From JBGSLA01 sp041740935 (GTDB lineage Bacteria > Desulfobacterota > Desulfobaccia > Desulfobaccales > 0-14-0-80-60-11): 14,753 nucleotides of DNA. Position 1 is the stretch's first letter. Each line of letters opens with the position of its first letter. Made by a program: the position numbers and the translations under genes. A model generated the notes under the pieces. It was not told where the DNA came from, searched no databases, and was given only the letters and a program-made list of their open reading frames with translations. This document shows, piece after piece, positions 6,481-13,810 of the stretch. Location: the NCBI GenBank assembly GCA_041740935.1, contig JBGSLA010000119.1:1-14753 (forward strand), given 5' to 3'.

Positions 6481-7233
6481 GTGAAACGCGGTTTTATCCT
6501 GACCATCTTGCTGATGGTTTTGCTGTTCCTGGCCCAGGGGGCTTTGGCCTCCGAGGTGCCGGTGCGGCTGAACCTCTATTCCGAAGGGGGCGTGCTCAGC
6601 AAGCGGCTGAAGTCCATGAAGGAGCTGCGCCAGAGCAACATGGTGCCCCAGAGCCGGGATTTCAGCTGCGGCGCCGCGGCCCTGGCCACGGTTATGCGCT
6701 ACTACTACGGCCAGCCAGTCTCGGAGCTGGACGCCATTCTGGGCATGTTCAAGCACGGGGACCAGCAGGATATCCGCAAGCGGGGCTTTTCCCTGTTTGA
6801 CATGAAGCGCTTCGCCAACTCCATCCAGTACCAGGCGGACGGCTTTAAAATCCCCAAAGTGGACATGCTCAAAACCCTGCAGATCCCGGTCATCGTGCTC
6901 ATCGACACCCGCAGCTACAAGCATTTTGTGGTGCTGCGCCGGGTGGACGACAAATTCGCCTATATCTCCGACCCCTCCTGGGGCAACCGCAAGGTGCCTC
7001 TGAAGGAATTTGCCGAGAGCTGGGATCAAAACATCGTCTTCGCCATCCAGGGCCTCAAGGTGGGGACCCCGGAGGGCGTTTATGTGGAAACGCCCCAGGA
7101 AGCCAGCGAAGTTTCGCAGATGCTGGTCCGGGAGGGGCGGGTCCCCCATCGTTTTGCCATGGACCCGGCGGATTCCATGATTTTCATTACCAACACCCCC
7201 CTGTTCGTGATTCCGTTTATCCCGGGGCAGTAA
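6481..7233 (+). CDS. Secreted C39-family cysteine peptidase (FapD-like context)
   Basis: A 250-residue protein starting at GTG 6481, with GAGG 6 nt upstream. The nearby ATG at 6476 meets a stop after one codon. A signal peptide (MKRGF, hydrophobic core, ending ALA near residue 23) directs it to the periplasm or outside. The peptidase core has QSRDFSCGAAALATVM with the oxyanion Gln57 and catalytic Cys63, then YKHFVVLRRVD with His148 and ISDPSWGNR with Asp164. This is the Q-C-H-D order of C39/papain-fold double-glycine peptidases. Unlike bacteriocin exporters it is not fused to an ABC transporter. FapD of Pseudomonas functional amyloid operons is also a stand-alone C39-like protein, so a role in processing a fibre component or its outer-membrane export is plausible. 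The C-terminal tail (ITNTPLFVIPFIPG) is hydrophobic. Its substrate could be the repeat protein or the following lipoprotein, which has a double-glycine-like motif. Confidence 0.9.
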   Translation: MKRGFILTILLMVLLFLAQGALASEVPVRLNLYSEGGVLSKRLKSMKELRQSNMVPQSRDFSCGAAALATVMRYYYGQPVSELDAILGMFKHGDQQDIRKRGFSLFDMKRFANSIQYQADGFKIPKVDMLKTLQIPVIVLIDTRSYKHFVVLRRVDDKFAYISDPSWGNRKVPLKEFAESWDQNIVFAIQGLKVGTPEGVYVETPQEASEVSQMLVREGRVPHRFAMDPADSMIFITNTPLFVIPFIPGQ

Positions 7234-7255
7234 GCCCCAGGCCCAAGGAGGAAGT

Positions 7256-7903
7256 ATGCGTTCCGGCACCAAACCCATCTTTGCCCGGTCAGCGCTGCGG
7301 GGACTGGGGGTCATCATCATAATGGTGATTTTGCCCCTGGCGCTGCTGGCCTGCGCTTCCAGCCCGAAGCAGGCGACCCTGCCGTCGCTCACCAGCCGGC
7401 TGGAGGCGCCCGCGGTCCGGGCTCCTCAGACTGTTCCCTCAACCCAAACCGCGGCAGACAAAAAAGTCCGGGCGCTCAAGCCGGCTCCGCCGCCGACGGA
7501 GACCGCGGAGGTCAAGGACACCCTCCAGGCCTTCGCCCTGGTTCCCGAGGGTGAATTGCAGGAAATGCGGGGCTGCATGGGGGTGTACTATTTTGACTTC
7601 ACCTTTGACATCAATATGGTGTCCAACCCCCAGGTCAACATCAGCAGCAAATTCACCGCGGCAGTGCCCGACGGCTCTTCGCCCAGTTTTAACGGCACCA
7701 CCGCGGTTTTTCAAGACGACAATGTCTTTTATATGGCCGGACCCACCCAGGGCGGCCTGATGTCTGAGGTGGTCGTGGCCGGGGCCAACAATCTCGTCAT
7801 TGCCAACACCCAGTTCAACATCCACATTCCCAACGCGGCCCTCATCTCGCCCACCATCAACGTGTTGCCCGCGGCGTCGCTTACCGGCCTCGGGGTCAAG
7901 TAA
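7256..7903 (+). CDS. Lipoprotein of unknown family in the surface-protein operon, with a double-glycine-like motif
   Basis: A 215-residue protein with AAGGAGG 4 nt before the ATG, starting 22 nt after the peptidase stop, so co-translated in an operon. A long N-terminal hydrophobic stretch ends in the lipobox LLAC (Cys33). Ala at +2 suggests the outer membrane. Residues 34-88 are a Pro/Ala/Thr-rich linker. Residues 95-107 read LVPEGELQEMRGC, which fits the leader pattern of C39 substrates (E at -8, L at -7, M at -4, G at -2), with Cys where the last Gly is usual. Residues 108-215 form a compact beta-rich domain (YYFDFTFDINM, FQDDNVFYM, NLVIANTQFNIHIPNA). I do not recognise the family. It may be a surface anchor, a nucleator or an accessory factor for the repeat protein; this is inference from position. 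Confidence 0.8.
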   Translation: MRSGTKPIFARSALRGLGVIIIMVILPLALLACASSPKQATLPSLTSRLEAPAVRAPQTVPSTQTAADKKVRALKPAPPPTETAEVKDTLQAFALVPEGELQEMRGCMGVYYFDFTFDINMVSNPQVNISSKFTAAVPDGSSPSFNGTTAVFQDDNVFYMAGPTQGGLMSEVVVAGANNLVIANTQFNIHIPNAALISPTINVLPAASLTGLGVK

Positions 7904-7911
7904 GGCAGGCT

Positions 7912-8661
7912 ATGCGGAACTTCAAGCTCGGCGCGGTCTTTTTTGCGGTGCTGCTGACCATGGCCCCCCTGTCGGCGGGGGTCGGTCGGGCCCAGGACGC
8001 TTTCACGTACCAATACTTTGTCACCAACAGCGCCAGCAACTACGTATTCGCCATCCAGGGCATCAGCGGCTGGCAGGTCCCCAATTTCAGCGATAGCGGG
8101 GCAGTGGGCTTAAACCTCAACAATGTCACGGTCAACGGCATCTACAACGCCAGCTATGGGGTGGGCTCTTTCCGGAACCAAGGGTCCATTGCCTTTGTCA
8201 ACATCCAACCCAATCTGCAAGTTGTTCCGGCGACATTTTTTGGGTACCAGTTCTCGGAAAACAACCGGGCCACCTTCACCAATTACGATTATGCGGCGAG
8301 CCTCAATTTCAGCGGCTTTCGGGGTTCGGGCATTGTGGTATTTAATCTCATGGCCGGCAGCTTTTCCAATCAACTCACCGCGGTGTCGTTTTCTATGGGG
8401 AAAAATGTCATTGCCCCCCCTTCCACCACCCTGGCGAATGTGATTCAAGGCAACCCTGCCATCGTCTCCCTCTCCAACCAGCAGATGGCGGCCATAGCCG
8501 CCACTTCCAACAACGACATCCAGGTTCAGGGCAAACAGAACGCGGTGGCCACCGTGCAGGGTGCGCCCAATGTTTCGGGGATATGCGCCATTACCCTGTC
8601 GGCCGGGATCAACAATCAGATCATCCACCGGGTGGAAGTCAACGTGAACACGGGGAATTAA
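7912..8661 (+). CDS. Secreted beta-rich protein of unknown family, last gene of the operon
   Basis: A 249-residue protein starting 8 nt after the lipoprotein stop, with only a weak AAGGCAGG before the ATG, which suggests translational coupling. It has a signal peptide (MRNFKLGAVFFAVLLTM...GRA, cleavage near residue 27) and a mature part rich in Asn, Ser, Val, Phe and Gly without transmembrane segments. Visible features are an aromatic N-terminal part (FTYQYFVTNSASNYVFAI), a central FNLMAGSFSNQLTAVSFSMG, and a C-terminal Asn/Gln-rich part with SNNDIQVQGKQNAV and SAGINNQIIH. The C-terminal composition recalls the repeat protein, so it could be a minor fibre subunit, nucleator or cap. A single Cys (225) is present. 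No terminator is obvious after it. Function unknown; the secreted nature is well supported. Confidence 0.8.
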   Translation: MRNFKLGAVFFAVLLTMAPLSAGVGRAQDAFTYQYFVTNSASNYVFAIQGISGWQVPNFSDSGAVGLNLNNVTVNGIYNASYGVGSFRNQGSIAFVNIQPNLQVVPATFFGYQFSENNRATFTNYDYAASLNFSGFRGSGIVVFNLMAGSFSNQLTAVSFSMGKNVIAPPSTTLANVIQGNPAIVSLSNQQMAAIAATSNNDIQVQGKQNAVATVQGAPNVSGICAITLSAGINNQIIHRVEVNVNTGN

Positions 8662-8782
8662 GTCGGGTTTTCAGTTTTTGGAAGAAATATCAGGGCGTGA
8701 GTCTGAGAACTTGAAATAAGGGCCGGAACCGGGGACCTCCCAAGCTGCTGCTCTCTTCTTCTCCTTTTTCAACCCCCCCTTT

Positions 8783-8852
8783 GTCACCCTGAGCGACGTG
8801 AAGGATCTCAACTATTCAGAAATGCCAGATGCTTCGCTTCGCTCAGGATGAC
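8783..8852. repeat. 70-bp imperfect palindromic element, copy 1
   Basis: The left arm GTCACCCTGAGCGACGTGAA and the right arm ending GCTTCGCTCAGGATGAC are imperfect inverted repeats of about 26 bp, with an 18-bp AT-richer centre. A second copy with the same arms and a different centre is at 13732-13803. This looks like a dispersed MITE- or REP-like element. Confidence 0.85.
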
Positions 8853-8911
8853 TCCCTGGCACATTCCGGGGTTTTGATACCGAGTTGCGCTAAAAAGCTA
8901 TTTTCTGTAGC

Positions 8912-8929
8912 CGCAGGCTTCAGCCTGCG
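8912..8929. repeat. REP-like hairpin CGCAGGCT-tc-AGCCTGCG
   Basis: Perfect 8-bp arms with a 2-nt spacer, flanked by TAGC and CCTT. Its form resembles the short palindromes at 9876-9919 and 10944-10967. Confidence 0.7.
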
Positions 8930-9014
8930 CCTTGAGAGGCTGGAAATCCCATGTCGCCGTTTGACTGCGACTCGGTAGAAACAACCTTTGGGCTTTTTCG
9001 AACTTCTTCCCCCC

Positions 9015-9713
9015 TCACCCCTTCTGGCTCCGGGAGACGATCTCCATGGACACCAGCCAGGCCAACATGATGGCCGGATATAATTGCCCCAAAAGGGCCT
9101 CCAGGAGAACCGCCAACCGGGCCCCGGGGGAAAGGGCCACGATATCCCCGTATCCGAGGGTGGTGATGGTGACCACGCTGAAGTAAAACATGGTGGCCTG
9201 GAGAGCTTCGTAGGGACCGTAAATGACTTCCGGGGCCAACGTAAAGGCCCGGTCATTGAATCTCAGCAGAAAAATATAGACGTCAGCCCACAGGGAGGCC
9301 ATGAGCAGATAGACCGCGATGGCCCCGCAGATGCGGTGATAGGTGATCGTGCCCTTGTAAAACACATGGCTGAGCAGCACCAGGGCGAGATACGCCATGG
9401 TCACCATGCCGGCCACGATCCGCATAGTCCTGAAACCCATTTCCGGGAAAAAATAATCAATCCAGATGAACCCGAAGGACAGCAGGGCAAAACCGCTCAA
9501 AACCCGCCGCGCGGTGGAGCGCTGGGCCACCGACAACACCGCGGACAGGAAAAACAGTGACAGGAAAATCAAGGAGAGAATCTTAAAGAAATGGTAGGTG
9601 TCCAGCACATGGCTGGCTATGGTGTAAAGAATAAGGAACACCAGGACGCCGGTAAGCCCGGCATCAGTGCTCCACAGATAGTGAAAAGGAGAATATCTAC
9701 TTTTCAATTTCAC
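9015..9713 (-). CDS. Potassium channel-like membrane protein, six predicted TM segments
   Basis: A 232-residue protein. The frame is open further upstream, but that part reads through the REP-like palindromes at 9876-9919, so I take the GTG at 9713 with GGAGA about 7 nt before it. Hydrophobic segments lie near residues 17-37, 44-63, 72-89, 97-117, 127-150 and 198-225. Between the last two is a pore loop with ATMFYFSVVTITTLGYGD, holding the K+ selectivity filter TLGYGD (185-190). Ion conduction of K+ across the inner membrane is the family expectation. No RCK/TrkA-N domain and no regularly charged voltage-sensor helix is visible, so gating is unknown. It stands alone, with repeats on both sides. 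Confidence 0.88.
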   Translation of the reverse strand: MKLKSRYSPFHYLWSTDAGLTGVLVFLILYTIASHVLDTYHFFKILSLIFLSLFFLSAVLSVAQRSTARRVLSGFALLSFGFIWIDYFFPEMGFRTMRIVAGMVTMAYLALVLLSHVFYKGTITYHRICGAIAVYLLMASLWADVYIFLLRFNDRAFTLAPEVIYGPYEALQATMFYFSVVTITTLGYGDIVALSPGARLAVLLEALLGQLYPAIMLAWLVSMEIVSRSQKG

Positions 9714-10069
9714 CTTTGCTCTCCGGATAGTACCGGGGCAATCGCTCCCTGGCCGGTGGCTCACCTGTAAAATAGCAAAAGCATCTTCTGATGCAGGGAT
9801 GGCTGCCCTTGTCCTCTGAGTGAGGAATGCGCAGGGCGGGAAAGCGCAGCGCCTCCCGCCTTGGGGAAATCTGGTGGCACAGGTTTTCAACCTGTGCCGA
9901 GACGGGCTGGCAGCCCGTCCTACCGGTAATGGGTGCGGTTGCGGGCCAAAAAACCATGTAACCATTCATAAAATGTGGCGCCGGCGAACCGACCGCCGCG
10001 CCCGGCGGGGATCAGCAGACCACCCCGGCCAAGGGCCGCAGCGCCCCCCCACCGGCGCCTGGCGCCTGC
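9714..10069. other. Intergenic region between the channel and gpmA, no gene seen
   Basis: It contains the double hairpin at 9876-9919 and GC-rich sequence with GGCGCC palindromes near 10050. The promoter of the channel gene should be here, but no clear -35/-10 pair stands out. Confidence 0.5.
9876..9919. repeat. Double REP-like palindrome
   Basis: Two hairpins lie back to back: GGCACAGGTT-ttc-AACCTGTGCC (perfect 10-bp arms, 9876-9898) and GACGGGCT-ggc-AGCCCGTC (perfect 8-bp arms, 9901-9919). Paired palindromes of this kind are typical of REP-like interspersed elements. Confidence 0.8.
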
Positions 10070-10816
10070 CTACTTCTTTTTCAACTGATCCGCCACCGAC
10101 TGGATGGCGGCCTGGACCCTTTCCGGATCCCCCAGGTAATAGTGCTTGACGGGTTTCAGGTCGCGGGTGAGCTCATACACCAGGGGAATGCCGGTGGGGA
10201 TGTTGAGCCCCACGATCTCCTCGTCCGGAATGTTGTCCAGATACTTCACCAGGGCTCGGAGGCTGTTGCCGTGCGCGGCGATGATCACCCTCTGGCCCGC
10301 CAGCACCGCGGGGGCCAGGGTGCCGTGCCAGTAGGGCAGAAACCGGGCCACCACGTCTTTTAAGCATTCGGTCAGGGGCAGCTCGTCCTGGGGCACGCCG
10401 GCGTAGCGGGGGTCCCGGGCTGGATAATACGGACTATCCGGGGTCAGGGCCGGGGGGGGCACATCATAGCTGCGCCGCCAGATTTTCACCTGCTCCATGC
10501 CGTGCTTCTCCACGGTTTCGGCCTTATTGAGACTCTGGAGGGCACCGTAGTGGCGCTCGTTCAGCCGCCAGTGATGGTGGATGGGAATCCACATCAGGTC
10601 CATTTCCTCCTGGGCCAGCCACAGGGTTTTGATGGCCCGTTTGAGGACGCTGGTGTAGGCCACATCGAAGACAAACCCTTCTTTGAGCAGCACCCGGCCG
10701 GATTCCTTGGCCTCCTCCACCCCCTTGTCGGACAGGCCCACATCGATCCAGCCGGTGAAGCGGTTTTCCTTGTTCCAGACGCTTTCCCCATGTCGCAGCA
10801 GAACCAGCTTATACAT
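10070..10816 (-). CDS. gpmA: 2,3-bisphosphoglycerate-dependent phosphoglycerate mutase
   Basis: A 248-residue protein, the usual family length. It interconverts 3- and 2-phosphoglycerate in glycolysis and gluconeogenesis in the cytoplasm. The start is the ATG at 10816 (MYKLVLLRHGES), 8 nt after AGGAG. The ATG at 10822 is too close to it, and further extension would encode a poly-Thr stretch from the TGG repeat. RHG with the phosphorylated His9, NKENRFTGWIDVGLS, LNERHYGALQ with Glu87, and AAHGNSLRAL with His182 are all present, as is the C-terminal region typical of GpmA rather than of cobC-like phosphatases. It lies downstream of glycogen phosphorylase on the same strand, 267 nt away. Both serve glycogen and glucose breakdown, but the repeat-filled gap suggests a separate promoter. 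Confidence 0.96.
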   Translation of the reverse strand: MYKLVLLRHGESVWNKENRFTGWIDVGLSDKGVEEAKESGRVLLKEGFVFDVAYTSVLKRAIKTLWLAQEEMDLMWIPIHHHWRLNERHYGALQSLNKAETVEKHGMEQVKIWRRSYDVPPPALTPDSPYYPARDPRYAGVPQDELPLTECLKDVVARFLPYWHGTLAPAVLAGQRVIIAAHGNSLRALVKYLDNIPDEEIVGLNIPTGIPLVYELTRDLKPVKHYYLGDPERVQAAIQSVADQLKKK

Positions 10817-10836
10817 ACCCATTTCTCCTGTCGGTG

Positions 10837-10857
10837 TGGTGGTGGTGGTGGTGGTGG
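10837..10857. repeat. Trinucleotide microsatellite (TGG)7
   Basis: Seven perfect TGG units, (CCA)7 on the gpmA strand, lie just upstream of the gpmA ribosome binding site, inside its probable 5' untranslated region. Such tracts can slip during replication. Confidence 0.95.
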
Positions 10858-10898
10858 ATGCCCCCGCCCCGGTCACCAGCCGGGTCGGCGCCGGTGCA

Positions 10899-10926
10899 CG
10901 GTTTTCTGTTTTCGGTTTTCTGTTTT
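10899..10926. repeat. Heptamer tandem array, four units alternating CGGTTTT and CTGTTTT
   Basis: The units are CGGTTTT, CTGTTTT, CGGTTTT and CTGTTTT. The CGGTTTT unit is the same one that starts the large array at 13811. Confidence 0.9.
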
Positions 10927-10943
10927 ACCGTGAAAATCCACCC

Positions 10944-10967
10944 GTAGCGGGGTTACCCCGCCTCTAC
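10944..10967. repeat. REP-like hairpin GCGGGG-TTA-CCCCGC
   Basis: Perfect 6-bp inner arms (10947-10961) lie within outer GTA...TAC arms (10944-10946 and 10965-10967). It is in the gpmA upstream region. Confidence 0.65.
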
Positions 10968-11083
10968 AAAAGATTTTCAGTTCCGGGGGTGGCCGATTGC
11001 GGCCATGATGTTTTCAGTAAAAATAATAAAAATAATCAATATGTTAATCGTTTAGTTGGTTGCATCTCAATGAGAAATTGGTG

Positions 11084-13639
11084 TTAGCTGGGAACAGCAA
11101 CCTTGCCGGCCCTTACCCGGCGGCGGGTTATGGCTTCCAGGGTGAGCTCTTCCTGTTCAACCTCCAGGGGCTGCACCTCCCAGATATCCCGGCAATACTC
11201 CGCTATGGCCCGGTCTGAGGAAAATTTCCCCATGCGGGCCACGTTCAGGATGCTCATGCGGGTCCAGCGGACCTGATCCTGGAAAATCTGGCCCGCCTCA
11301 TCCTGCCGGTCCACATAGGACTGATAGTCGGCCAGGAGCAGATAGTCGTCCCGGCTCAACAGGGAGTCCACCAGCGGGGCGAACAAACCCCGGTCCCCAT
11401 GGGAGAAAAAACCCGTGCTGATGAGGTCCAGGGCCTCCTGAAGATGCGGGTTGTCCTGATAATAGGCCAGGGGATTGTAGCCCGAGGCTTTGAGGGCGGC
11501 CACTTCGGGAGCGGTGTGGCCGAACAGCAGGAAATTTTCCGGCCCCACCTCTTCCCTGATTTCCACATTGGCCCCGTCCAGGGTGCCGATGGTCAGGGCG
11601 CCGTTCAGGCCGAATTTCATGTTGCCGGTGCCCGAGGCTTCCTTGCCGGCCAGGGAGATCTGCTCCGACAGGTCGGCCGCGGGGTAAATCTTCTGGGCGT
11701 TTTGCACATTGAAATTCGGAAAGAACACCACTTTCAGGCGGTCCCGGACGTCCGGGTCCCGGTTCACCACCTCGGCCACACTGTTGATAAGCTTGATGAT
11801 GAGCTTGGCCATGAAATACCCCGGCGCCGCCTTGCCGCCGAAAATAACGTTGCGCGGGGTGATAGCAAGATCGGGTTGGCGCTTCAGACGGTTATACAGG
11901 GTGATGATATGCAGCACGTTCAGATGCTGGCGCTTGTATTCGTGGATCCGTTTCACCTGAAGGTCGAACATGGACGAGGGGTCCACCGCCACCCCGGTGT
12001 GCGCCTTAATGAGGGCCGCCAGGTCCTGTTTATTCTCCAGCTTCGCCTGTCGCCATTGCCGGTGGAAGGACAAATCTTCGGCAAAATCCTCCAGACGCTG
12101 CAGTTCATCGAGATTTTTGACCCAGGCCTCCCCGATCTTGCCGGAAATGAGGTCGCTCAGCCGGGGATTGCTCAGCAGCAGAAAGCGCCGGGGGGTGACG
12201 CCGTTGGTCTTGTTGCTGAATTTCTCGGGCCAGAGCTCGTAAAAATCCTTGAGCACGGTGGTCTTCAACAGTTCGGTGTGCAGGGCCGCCACCCCATTGA
12301 CGGCATGGCTCCCCAGGCAGGCCAGGTTGGCCATGCGCACATATTGGGGGAAGGTTTCATCGATGAGGGACAGCCGCGCCAGCCGCGCTTCGTCAAAGGG
12401 ACACCGCAGGCGCACCTGGTCCAAAAACCGCTGGTTGAGCTCAAAGATAATCTCCAGGTGCCGGGGCAGCACCTCGGCAAACAGCGGCAAAGGCCACTTT
12501 TCCAGGGCTTCCGGGAGCAGGGTGTGGTTGGTGTAGGCCATGGTTTTCTGGGTGAGGTCCCAGGCCTGGTCCCAGGGCAGGCAGTGTTCGTCCACCAGCA
12601 GGCGCATGAGTTCGGCCACCGCCACTGCCGGATGGGTGTCGTTCAACTGCACGGCCCAAAACTGGTGAAAATTGTCAAGATTTCTGAACAGGCGCAGATG
12701 CAGGCGGATCATGTCCTGGAGCGCGCAGGAGCAGAAAAAGTATTGCTGCTCCAGCCGGAGTTTTTTCCCCTCCGGGGGCTCGTCATTGGGATAGAGCACC
12801 TTGGTGAGGTTTTCGGACACCATCTTTTCTTCCACCGCGTCGTAGTAGTCCCCTTGATTAAAGGCCTGAAAATCAAAGGACTCCACCGACTCCGCCTTCC
12901 ACAGCCGCAGGATGTTGCAGTTGTTGACCCGGTAGCCCAGGATGGGAGTGTCGTAGGCCACTCCTTTGACCACCCGCTCGGGGATCCAGCGGACCCGGTA
13001 AACGCCCAGGTCATCGGTGTAGGCTTCGGTGCGGCCCCCCAATTTCACCTCATAGGCAATCTCATAGTGCTGTATTTCCCAGGGGTTGCCCCGCTGCAGC
13101 CATTTGTCCGTGATTTCCACCTGCCAGCCGTCGATGAGCTGCTGGTCGAAAATGCCGAACTCGTAGCGCAGCCCGTAGCCGATGGCCGGGATCTGGAGGG
13201 TGGCCAGGGAATCGAGGTAGCAGGCCGCCAGCCGACCCAGGCCGCCGTTTCCCAGACCCGGCTCCTCCTCCTGGTCCAGGAAGGTCTTCAGGTTCCCGCC
13301 GATTCTGTTGAAGGCCTCTTCCACCTCGTCAAAGATCCCCAGGTTCACCAGATTATTTCCCAGGTGGGGGCCCGGCAGAAATTCCGCGGACAGGTAGCAC
13401 ACCACCTTGACTTCGTTGTCGAGAAAGCTCTGGAGGCTGTTGACCCAGCGCTGCAGCAGGCGGTCCCGCACCGTATAGGCCAGGGCCATATAAAGATCGT
13501 GAGGGGTGGCGGTCTGGAGAGGCTTGCCTAACAGATAAAAGAGATTTTCGGCCACGGCCCGCCCCAGGGTTTGAATCCCCAGGCCGGTGCGGGTGGGCTC
13601 CCAATCGTTGCCGGGTTTTGGCTTGTTATCGGCGCTCAT
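11084..13639 (-). CDS. glgP: Glycogen/starch alpha-glucan phosphorylase
   Basis: An 851-residue protein, close to the 800-850 of family members. It cleaves alpha-1,4-glucan with phosphate to glucose 1-phosphate, using pyridoxal phosphate. The start is the ATG at 13639 with GGAG 6 nt upstream; a GTG four codons earlier is possible but less well spaced. Family motifs are YLSAEFLPGPHLGNNLVNLG (82-101), EPGLGNGGLGRLAACYLDSL (126-145), QLNDTHPAVAVAELMR (331-346), TNHTLLPEALEKWP (370-383), TNGVTPRRFL (478-487), DLQVKRIHEYKRQHLN (559-574) and the PLP site EASGTGNMKFGLNGALTIGT (667-686) with Lys675. The protein is complete, with a short basic tail. It is likely the first gene of a sugar-storage breakdown pair with gpmA, each with its own ribosome binding site. 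Confidence 0.97.
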   Translation of the reverse strand: MSADNKPKPGNDWEPTRTGLGIQTLGRAVAENLFYLLGKPLQTATPHDLYMALAYTVRDRLLQRWVNSLQSFLDNEVKVVCYLSAEFLPGPHLGNNLVNLGIFDEVEEAFNRIGGNLKTFLDQEEEPGLGNGGLGRLAACYLDSLATLQIPAIGYGLRYEFGIFDQQLIDGWQVEITDKWLQRGNPWEIQHYEIAYEVKLGGRTEAYTDDLGVYRVRWIPERVVKGVAYDTPILGYRVNNCNILRLWKAESVESFDFQAFNQGDYYDAVEEKMVSENLTKVLYPNDEPPEGKKLRLEQQYFFCSCALQDMIRLHLRLFRNLDNFHQFWAVQLNDTHPAVAVAELMRLLVDEHCLPWDQAWDLTQKTMAYTNHTLLPEALEKWPLPLFAEVLPRHLEIIFELNQRFLDQVRLRCPFDEARLARLSLIDETFPQYVRMANLACLGSHAVNGVAALHTELLKTTVLKDFYELWPEKFSNKTNGVTPRRFLLLSNPRLSDLISGKIGEAWVKNLDELQRLEDFAEDLSFHRQWRQAKLENKQDLAALIKAHTGVAVDPSSMFDLQVKRIHEYKRQHLNVLHIITLYNRLKRQPDLAITPRNVIFGGKAAPGYFMAKLIIKLINSVAEVVNRDPDVRDRLKVVFFPNFNVQNAQKIYPAADLSEQISLAGKEASGTGNMKFGLNGALTIGTLDGANVEIREEVGPENFLLFGHTAPEVAALKASGYNPLAYYQDNPHLQEALDLISTGFFSHGDRGLFAPLVDSLLSRDDYLLLADYQSYVDRQDEAGQIFQDQVRWTRMSILNVARMGKFSSDRAIAEYCRDIWEVQPLEVEQEELTLEAITRRRVRAGKVAVPS

Positions 13640-13731
13640 GAGGTGCTCCACGTCCCCAAAAAGAAGTTGCCGGACCTTGGCATGGAAAAAAGTTTAAAGC
13701 CTTTGGAGGCATGTGCGAAAGTGGTTCATTT

Positions 13732-13803
13732 TGTCATCCTGAACTAAGTGAAGGATCTCTCCTGTTTCAAAATGCGAGATGCTTCGCTTCGCTCAGCATG
13801 ACA
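13732..13803. repeat. 72-bp imperfect palindromic element, copy 2
   Basis: It starts TGTCATCCTGAACTAAGTGA and ends GCTTCGCTCAGCATGACA. The arms match copy 1 (8783-8852), including a shared AGATGCTTCGCTTCGCTCAG segment, while the centre differs. That is typical of dispersed palindromic elements whose arms are conserved. Confidence 0.87.
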
Positions 13804-13810
13804 TATTATA

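Larger units (their letters stand above)
8662..9014. other. Intergenic region between convergent genes, repeat-bearing, no gene seen
   Basis: The plus-strand operon and the minus-strand channel gene converge here. I see a 70-bp palindromic element (8783-8852) and an 8-bp-arm hairpin (8912-8929), but no clear intrinsic terminator for either side and no coding frame with a good start. Confidence 0.55.
10817..11083 (-). other. Gap between glgP and gpmA with repeats and an AT-rich island
   Basis: The gap holds the TGG repeat, a heptamer array and a REP-like hairpin near gpmA, and an AT-rich island at about 11018-11060 on the glgP side. That island includes the direct repeat AAAATAATAAAAATAAT and may hold a gpmA promoter on the minus strand, but I cannot define one. 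Confidence 0.4.

Noticed and set aside
6427..7392. 321-codon minus-strand open frame
   Set aside because: It overlaps the terminator hairpin and the peptidase gene in antisense, with no motif or start signal.
9714..9965. 84-codon N-terminal extension of the potassium channel
   Set aside because: The extension translates the REP-like palindromes and has no ribosome binding site. The GTG at 9713 has GGAGA at good spacing.
11399..13531. 710-codon plus-strand open frame
   Set aside because: It is antisense to glycogen phosphorylase, whose motifs and length are unambiguous. Long antisense frames are expected in GC-rich DNA, and the translation is His/Gln/Gly-rich without a fold pattern.
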